Positions 25,291 to 35,402 of a stretch of DNA of 64,000 nucleotides are shown here, one piece after another. The notes below the pieces were generated by a model that saw only the letters and a list, made by a program, of their open reading frames with translations, was not told the DNA's origin and ran no database searches. Made by a program: the position numbers and the translations under genes. Origin of the DNA: CAWIHK01 sp963835935 (GTDB taxonomy: Bacteria > Bacteroidota > Ignavibacteria > UBA10030 > CAVZMI01); the NCBI GenBank assembly GCA_963835935.1, contig CAWIHK010000001.1:930001-994000 (forward strand). The letters run 5' to 3'. How positions within the stretch are numbered: the stretch's first letter is position 1; the number at the start of each line of letters is the position of its first letter.

Positions 25291-26481
25291 TTATTTTTTC
25301 TTACGGGACGGCTTCAGGTTTCTATCAATCAATTCGATACGCTGACTCACACTCAAACCCGTTCTAAGTCCATCTTCAGGTGTATGTAAAACGTAATCGA
25401 GTAATTTATCGACAGTGGAAACAGCAACGTGCATCCGTGTGTCGGATGAACCATAATAAATAAACACATCGCCATTTTTGCGTTTCACCCATCCATTGCT
25501 GAAAACTACATTCGAAACATCACCCACGCGCTCCGCGTCTTCGGGGGCGAGAAAATATCCGCCGGGCCGGGCAATAACTTGTGAGGGATCATTGAGGTCG
25601 GTCAATAATAAATAAAGTACGTAGCGCAAACCTGCGGCAGTATTTCGAACGCCATGCGCGAGTTGAAGCCAGCCTTTGTCCGTTTTTATCGGTGCCGGCC
25701 CTAATCCGTTTTTCACTTCTTTAATTGTGTGATAAGCACGATCGTCGATAATAGTTTCATTGTCAATCACCGGATGTTCCATAGTTTCAGCAAGTCCCCA
25801 GCCGATGCCGCCGCCGGTTCCTGCTTCAATGAATCCATCCTGCGGCCGGGTATAGAATGCATACTTTCCATGAACAAATTCCGGATGAAGAACGACATTC
25901 CGTTGCTGCGGAGATTTCGTCACAAGATCCGGAAGCCGTTCCCATTGTGTCAAATCTTTTGTTCTGACAATGCCGCACTGCGCAATGGCGGAAGATGTGT
26001 CTGTCCGTGCCACGCTTGTGTCTTTTCTTTCGGTACAGAATAAACCGTAGATCCAGCCGTCTTCATGTTTCACGAGACGCATATCGTAAACGTTGATGTC
26101 GGGATCGGATGTTTCCGGAAGGAGGATTGGATAATCACGGAAGCGGAAATTATCGATTCCATTTGTTGATTCGGCAATGGCAAAAAAGGACTTACGATCG
26201 ACCCCTTCTACACGTACCATCAACAACACTTTTCCCTTGAATTCTATCGCACCGGAATTAAATGTCGCATTTATTCCAAGGCGTTCCATTAAAAATGGAT
26301 TCGTCTCATAGTTCAAATCATATCGCCAGAAAACCGGTGTGTGCGCGGCGGTGAGCACCGGGTTTACATAACGTTGATAAACTCCATTGCTTTGGCCAAG
26401 TTTTTTGTTTCTTTTTTTAATGAGTCGTTCGTACTCCGAAGAGAGTCGTTTTACCTGTTGTTTAAATTCTGCTTTTGTCAT
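25291..26481 (-). CDS. GH130 family glycoside phosphorylase (mannosylglucose phosphorylase-like)
   Basis: 396 residues, cytoplasmic five-bladed propeller. Family features: [27 protein letters not shown] near the N-terminus, the catalytic-Asp segment [23 protein letters not shown], the phosphate-binding region around [28 protein letters not shown] and [28 protein letters not shown]. Length and the N-terminal helix match 4-O-beta-D-mannosyl-D-glucose phosphorylases (GH130_1), which split Man-Glc with phosphate into mannose 1-phosphate and glucose. With the 2-epimerase and mannanase this completes a cytoplasmic mannobiose route. Converges on the HigA gene across a terminator. Confidence 0.9.
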   Translation of the reverse strand: MTKAEFKQQVKRLSSEYERLIKKRNKKLGQSNGVYQRYVNPVLTAAHTPVFWRYDLNYETNPFLMERLGINATFNSGAIEFKGKVLLMVRVEGVDRKSFFAIAESTNGIDNFRFRDYPILLPETSDPDINVYDMRLVKHEDGWIYGLFCTERKDTSVARTDTSSAIAQCGIVRTKDLTQWERLPDLVTKSPQQRNVVLHPEFVHGKYAFYTRPQDGFIEAGTGGGIGWGLAETMEHPVIDNETIIDDRAYHTIKEVKNGLGPAPIKTDKGWLQLAHGVRNTAAGLRYVLYLLLTDLNDPSQVIARPGGYFLAPEDAERVGDVSNVVFSNGWVKRKNGDVFIYYGSSDTRMHVAVSTVDKLLDYVLHTPEDGLRTGLSVSQRIELIDRNLKPSRKKK

Positions 26482-26793
26482 TTTCCCTGCCTGATTTAAT
26501 TATTGTTTAAAGGTTAGATAATTCGAAAATGTTAAAGGTTTTTTTATTCACTCTCTATCACTTTTTTTCAACCTACCAACTCTGAACTTTTTATAATATA
26601 ATATATTGGTTCTTTAACTTATCATCAAGTTTTATTATCTTCTTCAGACATAAATAATGCCATAAATAAAGAAGGCTTTATCAAAGATTTCCCTTCTTTT
26701 TCTCAGAATCTTGACTTATTATGTTAATTAGTTTGATGGCAATATCTTTGTATTTAAAAATACGAATTACCAATAGCATAAAGGTGCAAAAAA
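26482..26793. promoter_or_regulatory. Divergent promoter region GH130 / acetylesterase
   Basis: AT-rich spacer with no coding frame. TATCTTTG at 26743-26750, 43 bp before the esterase ATG, fits the Bacteroidota -7 element TAnnTTTG. A TTG (26711) lies 29 nt upstream, slightly too far for the usual -33 box, so this is a tentative call. AAGGTG precedes the esterase ATG. Confidence 0.3.
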
Positions 26794-28842
26794 ATGAAAC
26801 TCGGCACATCCAGAAAAACAGACACTCTATTTGAATTGTACATCACAGTTATTCTTTTTATCACACTAATAAATTCTGCTACAGCCCAGCAGTCTATATT
26901 CAGATTAGCTCCATTGTTCACGGACAATGTAGTGCTTCAGCAACAAACAGAAGCGCCAATTTGGGGAAAAGGAAACCCGGGAACAGAAATTGTGATTCAA
27001 ACAAGCTGGGGTAAAAAAATTGTAACCAAGGTTAAACCGGACAGCACATGGATGGCGAAAGTGCAAACGCCGAAAGCAGGCGGGCCGTTTCAAATTTCTT
27101 TACGACATGCGAATTCTCTGGTTGTGCTGAGAAATGTTCTCGTCGGTGAAGTCTGGCTTTGTTCAGGACAATCGAATATGGAAATGCCGCTCGAGGGATG
27201 GTCGCCGTCCGACACAATAGCAAAGAGTGCAATTGAAATTGAAAAAGCTTTGTATCCAACAGTCCGGCTTTTTACTGTAGTGCGCGCAGCCGAACCTTCT
27301 CCGAATGATGTGTGTGTTGGGAAATGGGTGGAATGTTCGCCTGTCGATGTCCGAAACTTTAGTGCAACAGCATTCTTTTTCGGGAAGACACTTTCTGCAA
27401 CACTCAAAGTTCCTATCGGCCTTATTAATTCGAGTTATGGCGGGACATTCGTTGAAGCATGGATGAGCAAGCAGGCTTTACAAGCTTTCCCGCAATACTC
27501 AGAACAATTAACGAAGATCGAGAGTTGTCGAGAAAACATCAAATCTTTAACTGGATGGATTGTCAAACATCCCGCTGTCAATATCCACGAAGAAGACCCT
27601 GCGCATAAATGGGAGGGATTAAAATTCCAGGATGAACATTGTTCCGAAAGAAATTTCAACGACAGTATTTGGAAAGAAATGAAATTACCTGTCTACTGGG
27701 AACAAACGTCGATGGGAGAGTTTGATGGCGCGGTGTGGTTCCGAAAACAAATTACAATTCCAGGCTCGTGGGTCGGCAAAAATCTTACGCTTCAACTCGG
27801 GCCTATTGATGATATGGATGAAACGTATGTTAATAGTAAGTTGGTTGGAAGTTATCTCGATAACAAATTCTGGAAGACCGATCGCGTGTATAAAGTTCCG
27901 GGAGATATCGTTCGTGATTCCATCATGCAAATTGCAGTTCGGGTACTGGATATTGGCGGAGGTGGAGGAATTTGGGGGAATGGAACCAAGATGATTCTTT
28001 ATAAAGATGATGCCGCTTCCGGAATGTCGCTTGAAGGAAACTGGAAATATCTTCCGGTGGCCGAATTGCTTTCAAATGTTTTTTACGTATTCGGAGCGGA
28101 TGGGCAGGAATATTTCAATCGCCCAAAATTCCCGATTCAATTTTCACAGAACACACCTACGTCGTTGTTCAACGGCATGATCACCCCTCTCATACCATTT
28201 GCAATAAAAGGCGTGATTTGGTATCAGGGTGAAAATAATGTATCAAATGCTAATCTTTATAGTTCGCTTTTCACGGCGATGATTATTGATTGGCGCAGAG
28301 CATTCTCATCCGGTGATTTCCCGTTTTATTACGTGCAAATTGCTCCGTACGATTATGGCAAACAATCACATTCCGAACTGCTTCGCGAGGCGCAAATGCA
28401 AACACTCGCTTTGAAGAACACCGGAATGGTTGTTATTTCAGATATCGGAAATCCGAAAAATATCCATCCTGCCAATAAAGAAGGCGTCGGCAAACGGCTT
28501 GCAAATTGGGCGCTGGCGAAAACCTACGGGAAGAGAATTGCGTACTCAGGCCCATTGTACAAATCGATGAAGATACAGAAAAACAAAATTGTGCTTTCGT
28601 TCGATTACACAGGTAAAGGATTGGTTTTGAAAAATTCCGGAAGTGCTAATAATTTCCTGATTGCCGGAAGCGACATGCAATTTAAAAATGCCAGCATGAA
28701 AATTCAGGGAAACAAATTGGTTGTTTCGAACCCTGAAATTCCTAAACCTCAGGCAGTGAGATATGCATTCACTGATACAAGTGAAGCGACACTCTTTAAT
28801 AAAGATGGATTGCCGGCATCGTCATTCAGGACGGACAAATAA
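26794..28842 (+). CDS. Sialate O-acetylesterase-like (SASA/SGNH) carbohydrate esterase
   Basis: 682 residues, signal peptide about 14-32. SGNH motif with the nucleophile Ser in LCSGQSNMEMPL (about 128) and later blocks IGLINSSYGGTFVEAWMS, GVIWYQGENNVSN and the C-terminal DxxH-like ISDIGNPKNIHPANKEGVGKRLANWAL. A galactose-binding-like beta insertion (about 280-400, DGAVWFRKQITIPGSWVGKNLTLQLGPIDDMDETYVN) interrupts the catalytic fold, as usual for this family. These enzymes remove O-acetyl groups from sugars. In this neighbourhood acetylated mannan is a more likely substrate than sialic acid, since no sialic acid genes are present. First gene of a plus-strand series. Confidence 0.88.
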   Translation: MKLGTSRKTDTLFELYITVILFITLINSATAQQSIFRLAPLFTDNVVLQQQTEAPIWGKGNPGTEIVIQTSWGKKIVTKVKPDSTWMAKVQTPKAGGPFQISLRHANSLVVLRNVLVGEVWLCSGQSNMEMPLEGWSPSDTIAKSAIEIEKALYPTVRLFTVVRAAEPSPNDVCVGKWVECSPVDVRNFSATAFFFGKTLSATLKVPIGLINSSYGGTFVEAWMSKQALQAFPQYSEQLTKIESCRENIKSLTGWIVKHPAVNIHEEDPAHKWEGLKFQDEHCSERNFNDSIWKEMKLPVYWEQTSMGEFDGAVWFRKQITIPGSWVGKNLTLQLGPIDDMDETYVNSKLVGSYLDNKFWKTDRVYKVPGDIVRDSIMQIAVRVLDIGGGGGIWGNGTKMILYKDDAASGMSLEGNWKYLPVAELLSNVFYVFGADGQEYFNRPKFPIQFSQNTPTSLFNGMITPLIPFAIKGVIWYQGENNVSNANLYSSLFTAMIIDWRRAFSSGDFPFYYVQIAPYDYGKQSHSELLREAQMQTLALKNTGMVVISDIGNPKNIHPANKEGVGKRLANWALAKTYGKRIAYSGPLYKSMKIQKNKIVLSFDYTGKGLVLKNSGSANNFLIAGSDMQFKNASMKIQGNKLVVSNPEIPKPQAVRYAFTDTSEATLFNKDGLPASSFRTDK

Positions 28843-28907
28843 AAAAATTCAGAATTCAGAATTAAGAATGAAGAATTAAAAAGCGCACGTGCGGATGGTG
28901 CGAAGAT

Positions 28908-28998
28908 GACCCTGAAAGGGTCAGATAACATAGCCGGGGCCGAAGGCCCTGGAGAAAGAAAATCGAGAGAGTTAAAACCCTGAAAGGGTGAGATAAGA
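28908..28998. repeat. Cluster of three short hairpin repeats
   Basis: GACCCT GAA AGGGTC (28908-28922) followed by AGATAACATAG; GGGCC GAA GGCCC (28937-28949); ACCCT GAA AGGGT (28977-28989) followed by GAGATAAGATAG. They belong to the same family as the copies at 17423 and 30710. The preceding stretch (28843-28885) is a GAATT-rich low-complexity tract. Confidence 0.6.
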
Positions 28999-29086
28999 TA
29001 GTTTCGAATTACGAATTTCAAATAAAGAATTAAAAGACGACGCAAAAATGAAGATAAGGTTAATATTTTAAGAAAGAGAGAAGGAG

Positions 29087-30604
29087 ATGAGAATTAGAAA
29101 CCTGTTAATTTTATTTAGCTTCTTTATTCCCGGTATCATATTATCGCAAACTTCCGGAATTGGATTATTCGAGGGACATTCAGACGTTGGCAATTGTGCT
29201 ATAACGGGTTCGGTTATTTACGATAGCACTCTAAAAACTTATACCATTGCCGGCGGTGGTGAGAATATGTGGAGTACAAAAGATGCATTCCATTATGTTT
29301 GGAAAAAAGTAACCGGTGATGTTGCTCTCGCAGCCGAAATTCACTGGATCGTCCCGAAGGGACTCCTTGTTGGAGGAACGGGATTAAATCCGCACCGAAA
29401 AGCGTGTGTGATCATTCGCCAGTCACTCGATTCCAATGCCGTCTATGCCGATGTCGCTCTTCATGGCGACGGATTGACATCATTGCAGTACAGAGATGCA
29501 CAAGGTGAGAAGACTCATGAAATTCGATCGAATGTAAATGCTCCCGTGCGAATTCGAATAGAAAAACAGGGTGACTACGTTTTTATGTCGGTTGCGAAAG
29601 AGAATGAACCGCTTCACTCGGCAGGCGGATCATTCCGGCTCAAGTTAACCGGGAATTTTTACATCGGAATTGGAGTATGTTCCCACGACAATACTGCAAT
29701 CGAAAAAGCTGTTTTCTCGAATGTTGAAATTACATCAATAAACAAGAATGTCAAAGGAGAACCAATGCTGGAAAGCACTCTCGAAACAATCGCGATCGCA
29801 TCGACCGATCGTCGCGTTATCTACACGGCGCAAAAACATTTCGAAGCTCCGAACTGGTCGCGTGACGGCAACTATTTTATTTTCAATAGCGAGGGTAAAT
29901 TATATAAGCTTCCTGTAACAGGCGGCGAACCTCAGCTCGTCAATACCGATTTTGCGATCCGGTGCAACAACGACCACGGCATCTCGCCAGATGGAAAAGA
30001 GATTGTGATTAGCGATCAGACAAAAAATAAAGATCAAAAATCGCAGATCTATATTCTTCCGATCGAAGGAGGTGTGCCACGACTTATAACTCCGCTCGCG
30101 CCGTCGTACTGGCATGGTTGGTCGCCGGACGGAAAAACGCTGGCCTACTGCGCCGAACGCAACGGGCAATACGACATCTATTCTATTCCCGCGGCGGGTG
30201 GTGATGAAAAACGATTGACGACCGCTCCGGGTTTGGATGACGGACCCGATTACACACCAGATGGCCAGTATATCTATTTTAATTCCGACCGCACAGGCTT
30301 GATGCAAATCTGGCGAATGAAAGCCGACGGTAGTAATCAGGAACAAATTACTAACGACGGTTACAACGATTGGTTTGCGCATCCATCTCCGGATGGAAAA
30401 TGGATCGTTTTTGTGTCATATGAAAAAGATGTGAAAGGACACCCGGCAAATAAAGATGTGATGCTGCGGATTATGCCGATTGGTGGAGGCGAAATAAAGA
30501 TTCTGGCAAAACTTTTCGGCGGACAAGGGACGATCAATGTTCCGTCGTGGTCGCCTGATAGTAAGAATGTGGCTTTTGTGAGTTATAGGTTGATTAATCC
30601 GTGA
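29087..30604 (+). CDS. Exported ConA-like plus PD40/TolB-type beta-propeller protein
   Basis: 505 residues with signal peptide (about 1-20). Residues about 22-215 look like a concanavalin-type beta sandwich of the DUF1349 kind ([36 protein letters not shown]). Residues about 235-505 hold six PD40/TolB propeller repeats, each with an SPDGK-like turn: [72 protein letters not shown]. No enzyme motif is visible. It lies between the acetylesterase and a GH3 in the mannan region, so binding of an oligosaccharide or polysaccharide at the surface is plausible. AAGGAG directly abuts the ATG. Confidence 0.8.
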   Translation: MRIRNLLILFSFFIPGIILSQTSGIGLFEGHSDVGNCAITGSVIYDSTLKTYTIAGGGENMWSTKDAFHYVWKKVTGDVALAAEIHWIVPKGLLVGGTGLNPHRKACVIIRQSLDSNAVYADVALHGDGLTSLQYRDAQGEKTHEIRSNVNAPVRIRIEKQGDYVFMSVAKENEPLHSAGGSFRLKLTGNFYIGIGVCSHDNTAIEKAVFSNVEITSINKNVKGEPMLESTLETIAIASTDRRVIYTAQKHFEAPNWSRDGNYFIFNSEGKLYKLPVTGGEPQLVNTDFAIRCNNDHGISPDGKEIVISDQTKNKDQKSQIYILPIEGGVPRLITPLAPSYWHGWSPDGKTLAYCAERNGQYDIYSIPAAGGDEKRLTTAPGLDDGPDYTPDGQYIYFNSDRTGLMQIWRMKADGSNQEQITNDGYNDWFAHPSPDGKWIVFVSYEKDVKGHPANKDVMLRIMPIGGGEIKILAKLFGGQGTINVPSWSPDSKNVAFVSYRLINP

Positions 30605-30629
30605 GGAGATGAGGAGGAGCAGAGCATAT

Positions 30630-30740
30630 AGAAAACGAGATAGAGATCAAGGTCAAGATTAAGATCAAGAATAAGAATAAGTGGGGAAAGAAATCTTTAT
30701 AGAAATCGAGTCCCACCGGGGACGATATCTTTGTAGGGGA
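30630..30740. repeat. Purine-rich low-complexity tract plus hairpin repeat
   Basis: 30632-30680 is a run of GAGATAGAGATCAAGG-like units (purine-rich on the plus strand), similar to tracts behind the ComM gene (40550-40580) and the DUF4097 gene (59418-59452). It is followed by GTCCC ACC GGGGAC (30710-30723) with the tail GATATCTTTGTAGG, a member of the CCC-N3-GGG hairpin family. Confidence 0.5.
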
Positions 30741-30774
30741 AAAAAGAAGAGTGAAAGCAATTAAGGAGCATTCA

Positions 30775-33105
30775 ATGAAAAAATTCGCGTTTGTTTTTCT
30801 CTTCATGTTTTTAGTTGGAGGCACAATGAATAGCCAGCCGCAGCCATTATACAAAGACCCTTCTGCACCTATTTATAAACGCGTGGATGATTTGCTGAAG
30901 CGCATGACGCTGGACGAAAAAGTCGCTCAACTCCTTTGTCTCCCTCTCGAATATCCGATGGAAGATTTGATGGAAGGAAAAGGGACGGCGTTATTCGGGC
31001 CGGAAAATTTGAAGAATGGCCTCGGTGAATATTCGTCGCCATCCTTTAGCAATAGGATCAATCGCAAACCGCGCGAGCAGGCCGAACTCACAAATAAAAT
31101 CCAGAAGATGATCATCGAAAAAAGCCGGCTTGGTATTCCTGTGATTTTTCATGAAGAAGCGCTCCACGGATTAAACGCGATCGACGCAACCAATTATCCT
31201 ACTCCGCTTGCGATGTCATGCAGTTTCGATCCGGATTTAGTACACAAAGTATTTGCTGAAGTGGCTCTCGAAGCCAGTACTCGAGGCGCGAATGAAGTTC
31301 TCGCGCCGGTACTTGATCTTGGACGCGAGCCGCGATGGGGAAGAACGGAAGAAACGTATGGCGAAGATCCTTACCTTGTGTCGAGAATGGGTGTGGCCGT
31401 GGTTACCGGATTTCAGGGCAACACACTGCCGTTGATCAATCGGCATCATGTCGCATCAACACTCAAACATTTTGCCGGGCATGGGAGTCCGGAAGGAGGG
31501 CGCAACACTGCCCCGTCTGTGGTTGATGACCGCACGTTGCGCGATATTATTTTAAAACCTTTCAAGACTGCCGTTCAAGAAGCAGGTGTGAAGTGTGTGA
31601 TGGCATCGTACAATGAAACCAATGGCATCCCATCGCATGCAAATAAAATACTGCTTACTGAAATTCTGAGGAATGAATGGGGTTTTGGCGGAATTGTTGT
31701 TTCCGACTATTATGGCATTCCCGGTATGGCGACTGAGCATGAAGTGGCGAAAGATGATCAGGAATGTGCGGTGAAAGCAATTCAGGCAGGTATCGATATC
31801 GATCTTCCCACAATTCGATCCTATGGACATCTTGCCAAACTTGTACAAGATAAAAAAGTCGATATGAAGCTCATCGATCATTCTGTGCGAAGAATTTTGA
31901 AGTTGAAATTTGAACTTGGTTTATTCGATCACCCATGTGTCAATCCTGATGAAGCCGAAGGTTATGCCGGTTGTACAGCTCACCGAAATACGGCGTTAGC
32001 GATTGCGAATGAATCGATCGTTTTATTAAAAAATGAAGGAAACCTTCTGCCTCTCGATGTTTCGAAATATAAAAAGATTGCCGTGATTGGTCCCAACGCG
32101 GACAGATGTATTGAAGGAAATTATGCGAACGAACCTAAAGAAAGAATTTCTCCTCTCCGGGGAATAAAAGAAAAGGTTGGGAAAAATGCAGAGGTGCTAT
32201 TCAGTCAAGGTGTAAGGATCATCAAAGAATCGCCAGGACAAGATACCGTGCATCTTGAAGATCCGAAAATAAATCAGGTTTTAATCGACGAAGCTGTAAG
32301 AGTGGCGCAGCAATCCGATATTGTGATTCTCTGCCTCGGCGCTGAGCGGGATATTCAGCGCGAAGCATGGGCCGATAATCACTGCGGCGATAATGCGAGT
32401 CTAGAACTGCGTTCGATGCAGAATGAACTTGTACAGGCAATTCAGAAAACAGGTAAGCCGATTGTGGTACTTCTATTCAGCGGATGCCCATTGTCGTTTG
32501 ATTACATCGCGAAAACTGTTCCTTCTATTTTAGAATGCTGGTACCTTGGACAGGAGACAGGATATGCCGTGGCGAATGTGCTTTTTGGCGATGTGAATCC
32601 GGGAGGCAAACTTTCGATTACGATTCCGGCGAATTCGAACCAACTGCCTGTGTTTTATAATCACAAACCCTCTCGATTCCGGAAATATATTTTCGACGAA
32701 TCGGAGCCGCTGTATAATTTTGGGTATGGATTGAGTTACACATCATTCAAGATTGAGAATATCCGGCTGGCGAAAGACACTATTCATCCGAGGGAAAGCG
32801 TGAAAGTGTTTGCCGACGTGACGAACACCGGCAGCCGTTCCGGCGATGAAGTTGTTCAGCTTTATATTCATCAGTGTGTTAGTTCCGTTACGCGGCCGGT
32901 GAAGGAACTGAAGGATTTTAAACGAGTGACATTAAAACCGGCAGAGAAAAAAACGGTTGAGCTTGAGATAACGCCGGACAAGCTTGCATTCACTAATATA
33001 GATATGAGGTACGTTGTAGAACCGGGTGATTTCGAGATCATGGTTGGAAATTCCTCGCGCGATCAGGATTTGCAAAAGGTGAAACTGGCGGTTATGGAAA
33101 GATGA
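30775..33105 (+). CDS. GH3 family beta-glycosidase
   Basis: 776 residues from ATG 30775 with AAGGAG 9 nt upstream (a GTG 24 nt earlier lacks a site). Signal peptide about 1-20. The N-terminal GH3 barrel has LAPVLDLGREPRWGRTEETYGEDPYL and TLKHFAGHGSPEGGRNTAP, and the nucleophile Asp in GGIVVSDYYGI (about residue 315). The alpha/beta sandwich domain (about 405-640) and the C-terminal FN3-like domain (about 690-770, SGDEVVQLYIHQ...PVKELKDFKRV) complete the standard layout. Activity is beta-glucosidase or beta-xylosidase type; here it could trim glucose residues of glucomannan. Located periplasmic or secreted. Confidence 0.92.
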   Translation: MKKFAFVFLFMFLVGGTMNSQPQPLYKDPSAPIYKRVDDLLKRMTLDEKVAQLLCLPLEYPMEDLMEGKGTALFGPENLKNGLGEYSSPSFSNRINRKPREQAELTNKIQKMIIEKSRLGIPVIFHEEALHGLNAIDATNYPTPLAMSCSFDPDLVHKVFAEVALEASTRGANEVLAPVLDLGREPRWGRTEETYGEDPYLVSRMGVAVVTGFQGNTLPLINRHHVASTLKHFAGHGSPEGGRNTAPSVVDDRTLRDIILKPFKTAVQEAGVKCVMASYNETNGIPSHANKILLTEILRNEWGFGGIVVSDYYGIPGMATEHEVAKDDQECAVKAIQAGIDIDLPTIRSYGHLAKLVQDKKVDMKLIDHSVRRILKLKFELGLFDHPCVNPDEAEGYAGCTAHRNTALAIANESIVLLKNEGNLLPLDVSKYKKIAVIGPNADRCIEGNYANEPKERISPLRGIKEKVGKNAEVLFSQGVRIIKESPGQDTVHLEDPKINQVLIDEAVRVAQQSDIVILCLGAERDIQREAWADNHCGDNASLELRSMQNELVQAIQKTGKPIVVLLFSGCPLSFDYIAKTVPSILECWYLGQETGYAVANVLFGDVNPGGKLSITIPANSNQLPVFYNHKPSRFRKYIFDESEPLYNFGYGLSYTSFKIENIRLAKDTIHPRESVKVFADVTNTGSRSGDEVVQLYIHQCVSSVTRPVKELKDFKRVTLKPAEKKTVELEITPDKLAFTNIDMRYVVEPGDFEIMVGNSSRDQDLQKVKLAVMER

Positions 33106-33259
33106 ATATTTATCCTTGCAATTCTGCAAAGGAAAAAGCATATTTCTCTAGAGTGTTGTATAATCTCTTTTCTGTCAGGAATCCTAAAATTAATAAAACG
33201 AAAAAGCTCTGGATATTAATATCTTAATCGTCCGTATTATTTTATTAATGAGGTGGTGA

Positions 33260-33625
33260 ATGGCTGCTATGTTCGAATATCTCGAAAAGGATGATATCAA
33301 TTTCATGCTGTATGACGGTGAACTGAATAAAGACACTGTCGAAAAAATAACAATTCAAGCTAGTGAATTTGCCGCCAAGAGTGGCTGCTTAAAATTTTTA
33401 TTCGATATGCGAAATGCATTTATAAGGGAAAGTATTGAGGGAATATACGATGTCGGAACTCGTGTCAAAGATTATGGAGTGAATTCCTTCCGGATAGCGA
33501 TAGTTGTAAGTGAAGATGTTACCCGTCATCTCTTTTTTGGGACAGTCGTTAAAAACAGAGGGTTACAAAATATTTCTTATTTTACGAATATGAAGGAGGC
33601 TGAACAATGGCTCAAAGAAAAATGA
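33260..33625 (+). CDS. STAS/SpoIIAA-like small protein
   Basis: 121 residues, GAGGTGGTGA ribosome site. Alternating strands and helices (INFMLYDGELNKDTVEKITIQASEFAAKSGCLKFLFDMRNAFIRESIEGIYDVGTRVKDYG) resemble the SpoIIAA-like/STAS fold group found as single-domain proteins in many FCB bacteria. A conserved Asp-Met-Arg after the third strand is where STAS proteins have the regulatory Ser/Thr, so phosphorylation control is not obvious. It lies between GH3 and the sugar symporter, 10-20 nt before the latter, possibly the same transcript. Function unknown. Confidence 0.6.
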   Translation: MAAMFEYLEKDDINFMLYDGELNKDTVEKITIQASEFAAKSGCLKFLFDMRNAFIRESIEGIYDVGTRVKDYGVNSFRIAIVVSEDVTRHLFFGTVVKNRGLQNISYFTNMKEAEQWLKEK

Positions 33626-33644
33626 TTAAAGGAGAATGGCACTG

Positions 33645-35150
33645 ATGGAAAATAAATCGAAGTTGTCTGTTGGACGAAAGTTGTCGTGGGGAATTGGAGG
33701 TTTCACGGAAAATCTCTCGATGAATGTTATTCCTACTTTAGCTTACAATATATTCCAGATTGGCATGGGCATCAGTCCGGCAGTCATCGGGATTGCGCTT
33801 AGCGCATCACGTTTCATCGAAGGGATCACTGACCCGATTATAGGAAATGTCAGCGATAACACCCGGACGCGCTGGGGAAGAAGGCGGCCGTGGATTCTGG
33901 CAGGTGCCGTGATTATGAGCCTTATCTTTATCAGCATCTGGTTTACTCCGCGATCGGTCGGTGACTTGGATATTTTCGGTTTCATACTTCAAGGAAGTTA
34001 CATCCAGGCGGCATATTTGATTACAGCAATTTCGCTTTTCTTCATGACCTTCACTATCTGGCAAATTCCGTATAGCGGTTTAGGACTTGAACTCGAAGTG
34101 GATTATCACGAACGGACAAAGCTGCAGATATATAAAATCGTTCCATCGTACATCATCGGTGTCGCGATAGGTTCATTATATCTCATTACTCAAATGAAAG
34201 ATGTATGGGGCGGTGATGAAATAACAGGCGCGCGTTATGTAGGAATTATCGTCGGTGCTGTTATTCTCATTGCGGGAATAATTCCGGCTATTTTCTGCAA
34301 AGAACGATTTGTGATCAAACATGAGAAAATAAAATTCTGGCCTTCCTTTTTTGAAACCTTCAAGGATCGTCCATTCCGGTTGATGATGGGAAATATTTTT
34401 TTCGTGTTTGTGAGTTTGTTTTTTATGCTTCCGTTGTTAGGATACATCACAATCTACCATGTTGGTGTCGACGGCATGCATAGAGTGCTGGACTGGAGTT
34501 GGAACTGGAAACTTTGGTTCCCGCTTCACTTTGAGATTGTGGAGAAATTCTTGACGCATAAAGAATTGGCCGGCGTTATAGGAGTTTATACCGCTATTAC
34601 ACAAACGTCTACTCAATTAATCACTATTCTGATCATTAATAAAGTCAGCAAATTCTATGATAAAAAAACCGTGTTGGTTACCGGTTTAACGATTGGAATT
34701 TTGGGATATCTTTCAAGCTGGTATCTCTTCACGCCTGAATATCCTTATCTGACAGTGCTTCCGCCAGTCATTGTTAATATCGGATTGAGCGCTTGCTGGG
34801 TGCTTATCGGATCCTTCAGTGCCGATATTTGTGATTACGATGAACTGCAAACAGGAAAACGCAGAGAAGGAATGTACAGCGCTGTTACAGGTTTCCTGAT
34901 TAAATTATCAATTGCTTTTGTGACGATAATAACTTCACTCGTTCTGATACAACTCGGAATCGGAGGCAAAGATCCTCATCTTACCGTGGATCAACTTTTC
35001 ACAATCAGGTGGATTTATATCGTAGTGCCTGTTGCTGCAATGATCATTGCGATTCTTTTCATGTGGAAATACCCGCTCACACAAAAAAGAGTCAAAGAAA
35101 TTCAGGAACAACTCAGTGTAAAGAGAGCTGGAACGATAACTCAAGCCTGA
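33645..35150 (+). CDS. GPH-family sugar:cation symporter (MFS)
   Basis: 501 residues starting at ATG 33645, 10 nt after AAAGGAG; an ATG at 33636 is too close to that site. Twelve hydrophobic helices. GPH family marks include the N-terminal YNIFQIGMGISPAVIGIALSASRFIEGITDPIIGNVSDNTRTRWGRRRPWILAG and the second-half cytoplasmic motif around SADICDYDELQTGKRREGMYSAV. Family members import melibiose, lactose, xylosides or beta-linked oligosaccharides with Na+ or H+. As the only sugar importer in the mannan region it is the natural candidate for mannobiose or mannosyl-glucose uptake. Followed by a good terminator. Confidence 0.92.
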   Translation: MENKSKLSVGRKLSWGIGGFTENLSMNVIPTLAYNIFQIGMGISPAVIGIALSASRFIEGITDPIIGNVSDNTRTRWGRRRPWILAGAVIMSLIFISIWFTPRSVGDLDIFGFILQGSYIQAAYLITAISLFFMTFTIWQIPYSGLGLELEVDYHERTKLQIYKIVPSYIIGVAIGSLYLITQMKDVWGGDEITGARYVGIIVGAVILIAGIIPAIFCKERFVIKHEKIKFWPSFFETFKDRPFRLMMGNIFFVFVSLFFMLPLLGYITIYHVGVDGMHRVLDWSWNWKLWFPLHFEIVEKFLTHKELAGVIGVYTAITQTSTQLITILIINKVSKFYDKKTVLVTGLTIGILGYLSSWYLFTPEYPYLTVLPPVIVNIGLSACWVLIGSFSADICDYDELQTGKRREGMYSAVTGFLIKLSIAFVTIITSLVLIQLGIGGKDPHLTVDQLFTIRWIYIVVPVAAMIIAILFMWKYPLTQKRVKEIQEQLSVKRAGTITQA

Positions 35151-35185
35151 GATCATCTGATTTCTACACAAAGAGTGGTAATTGG

Positions 35186-35222
35186 AAAGAGCCCACAAGC
35201 TGAAAGTTTGTGGGCTCTTTTA
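35186..35222 (+). terminator. Rho-independent terminator after the symporter
   Basis: AAAGAGCCCACAA (35186-35198), 9-nt loop, TTGTGGGCTCTTT (35208-35220), 13-bp perfect stem ending in T residues, 36 nt after the symporter stop. Confidence 0.85.
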
Positions 35223-35402
35223 TGACTTAGCTTCATTTAGCTTACGTATTATAAAACTTAGTATCCTTTTTTCGTCCCAAAATTGAAAAATATTTTTGTA
35301 ACCAGATTCATCTTTCACATGACTATACGTGTGAAAACACGAAGGATGGTGTAGTAAAACCAACTCCTGTAACCTAAATTCGTTCTATCTTATAGGGCAA
35401 CT

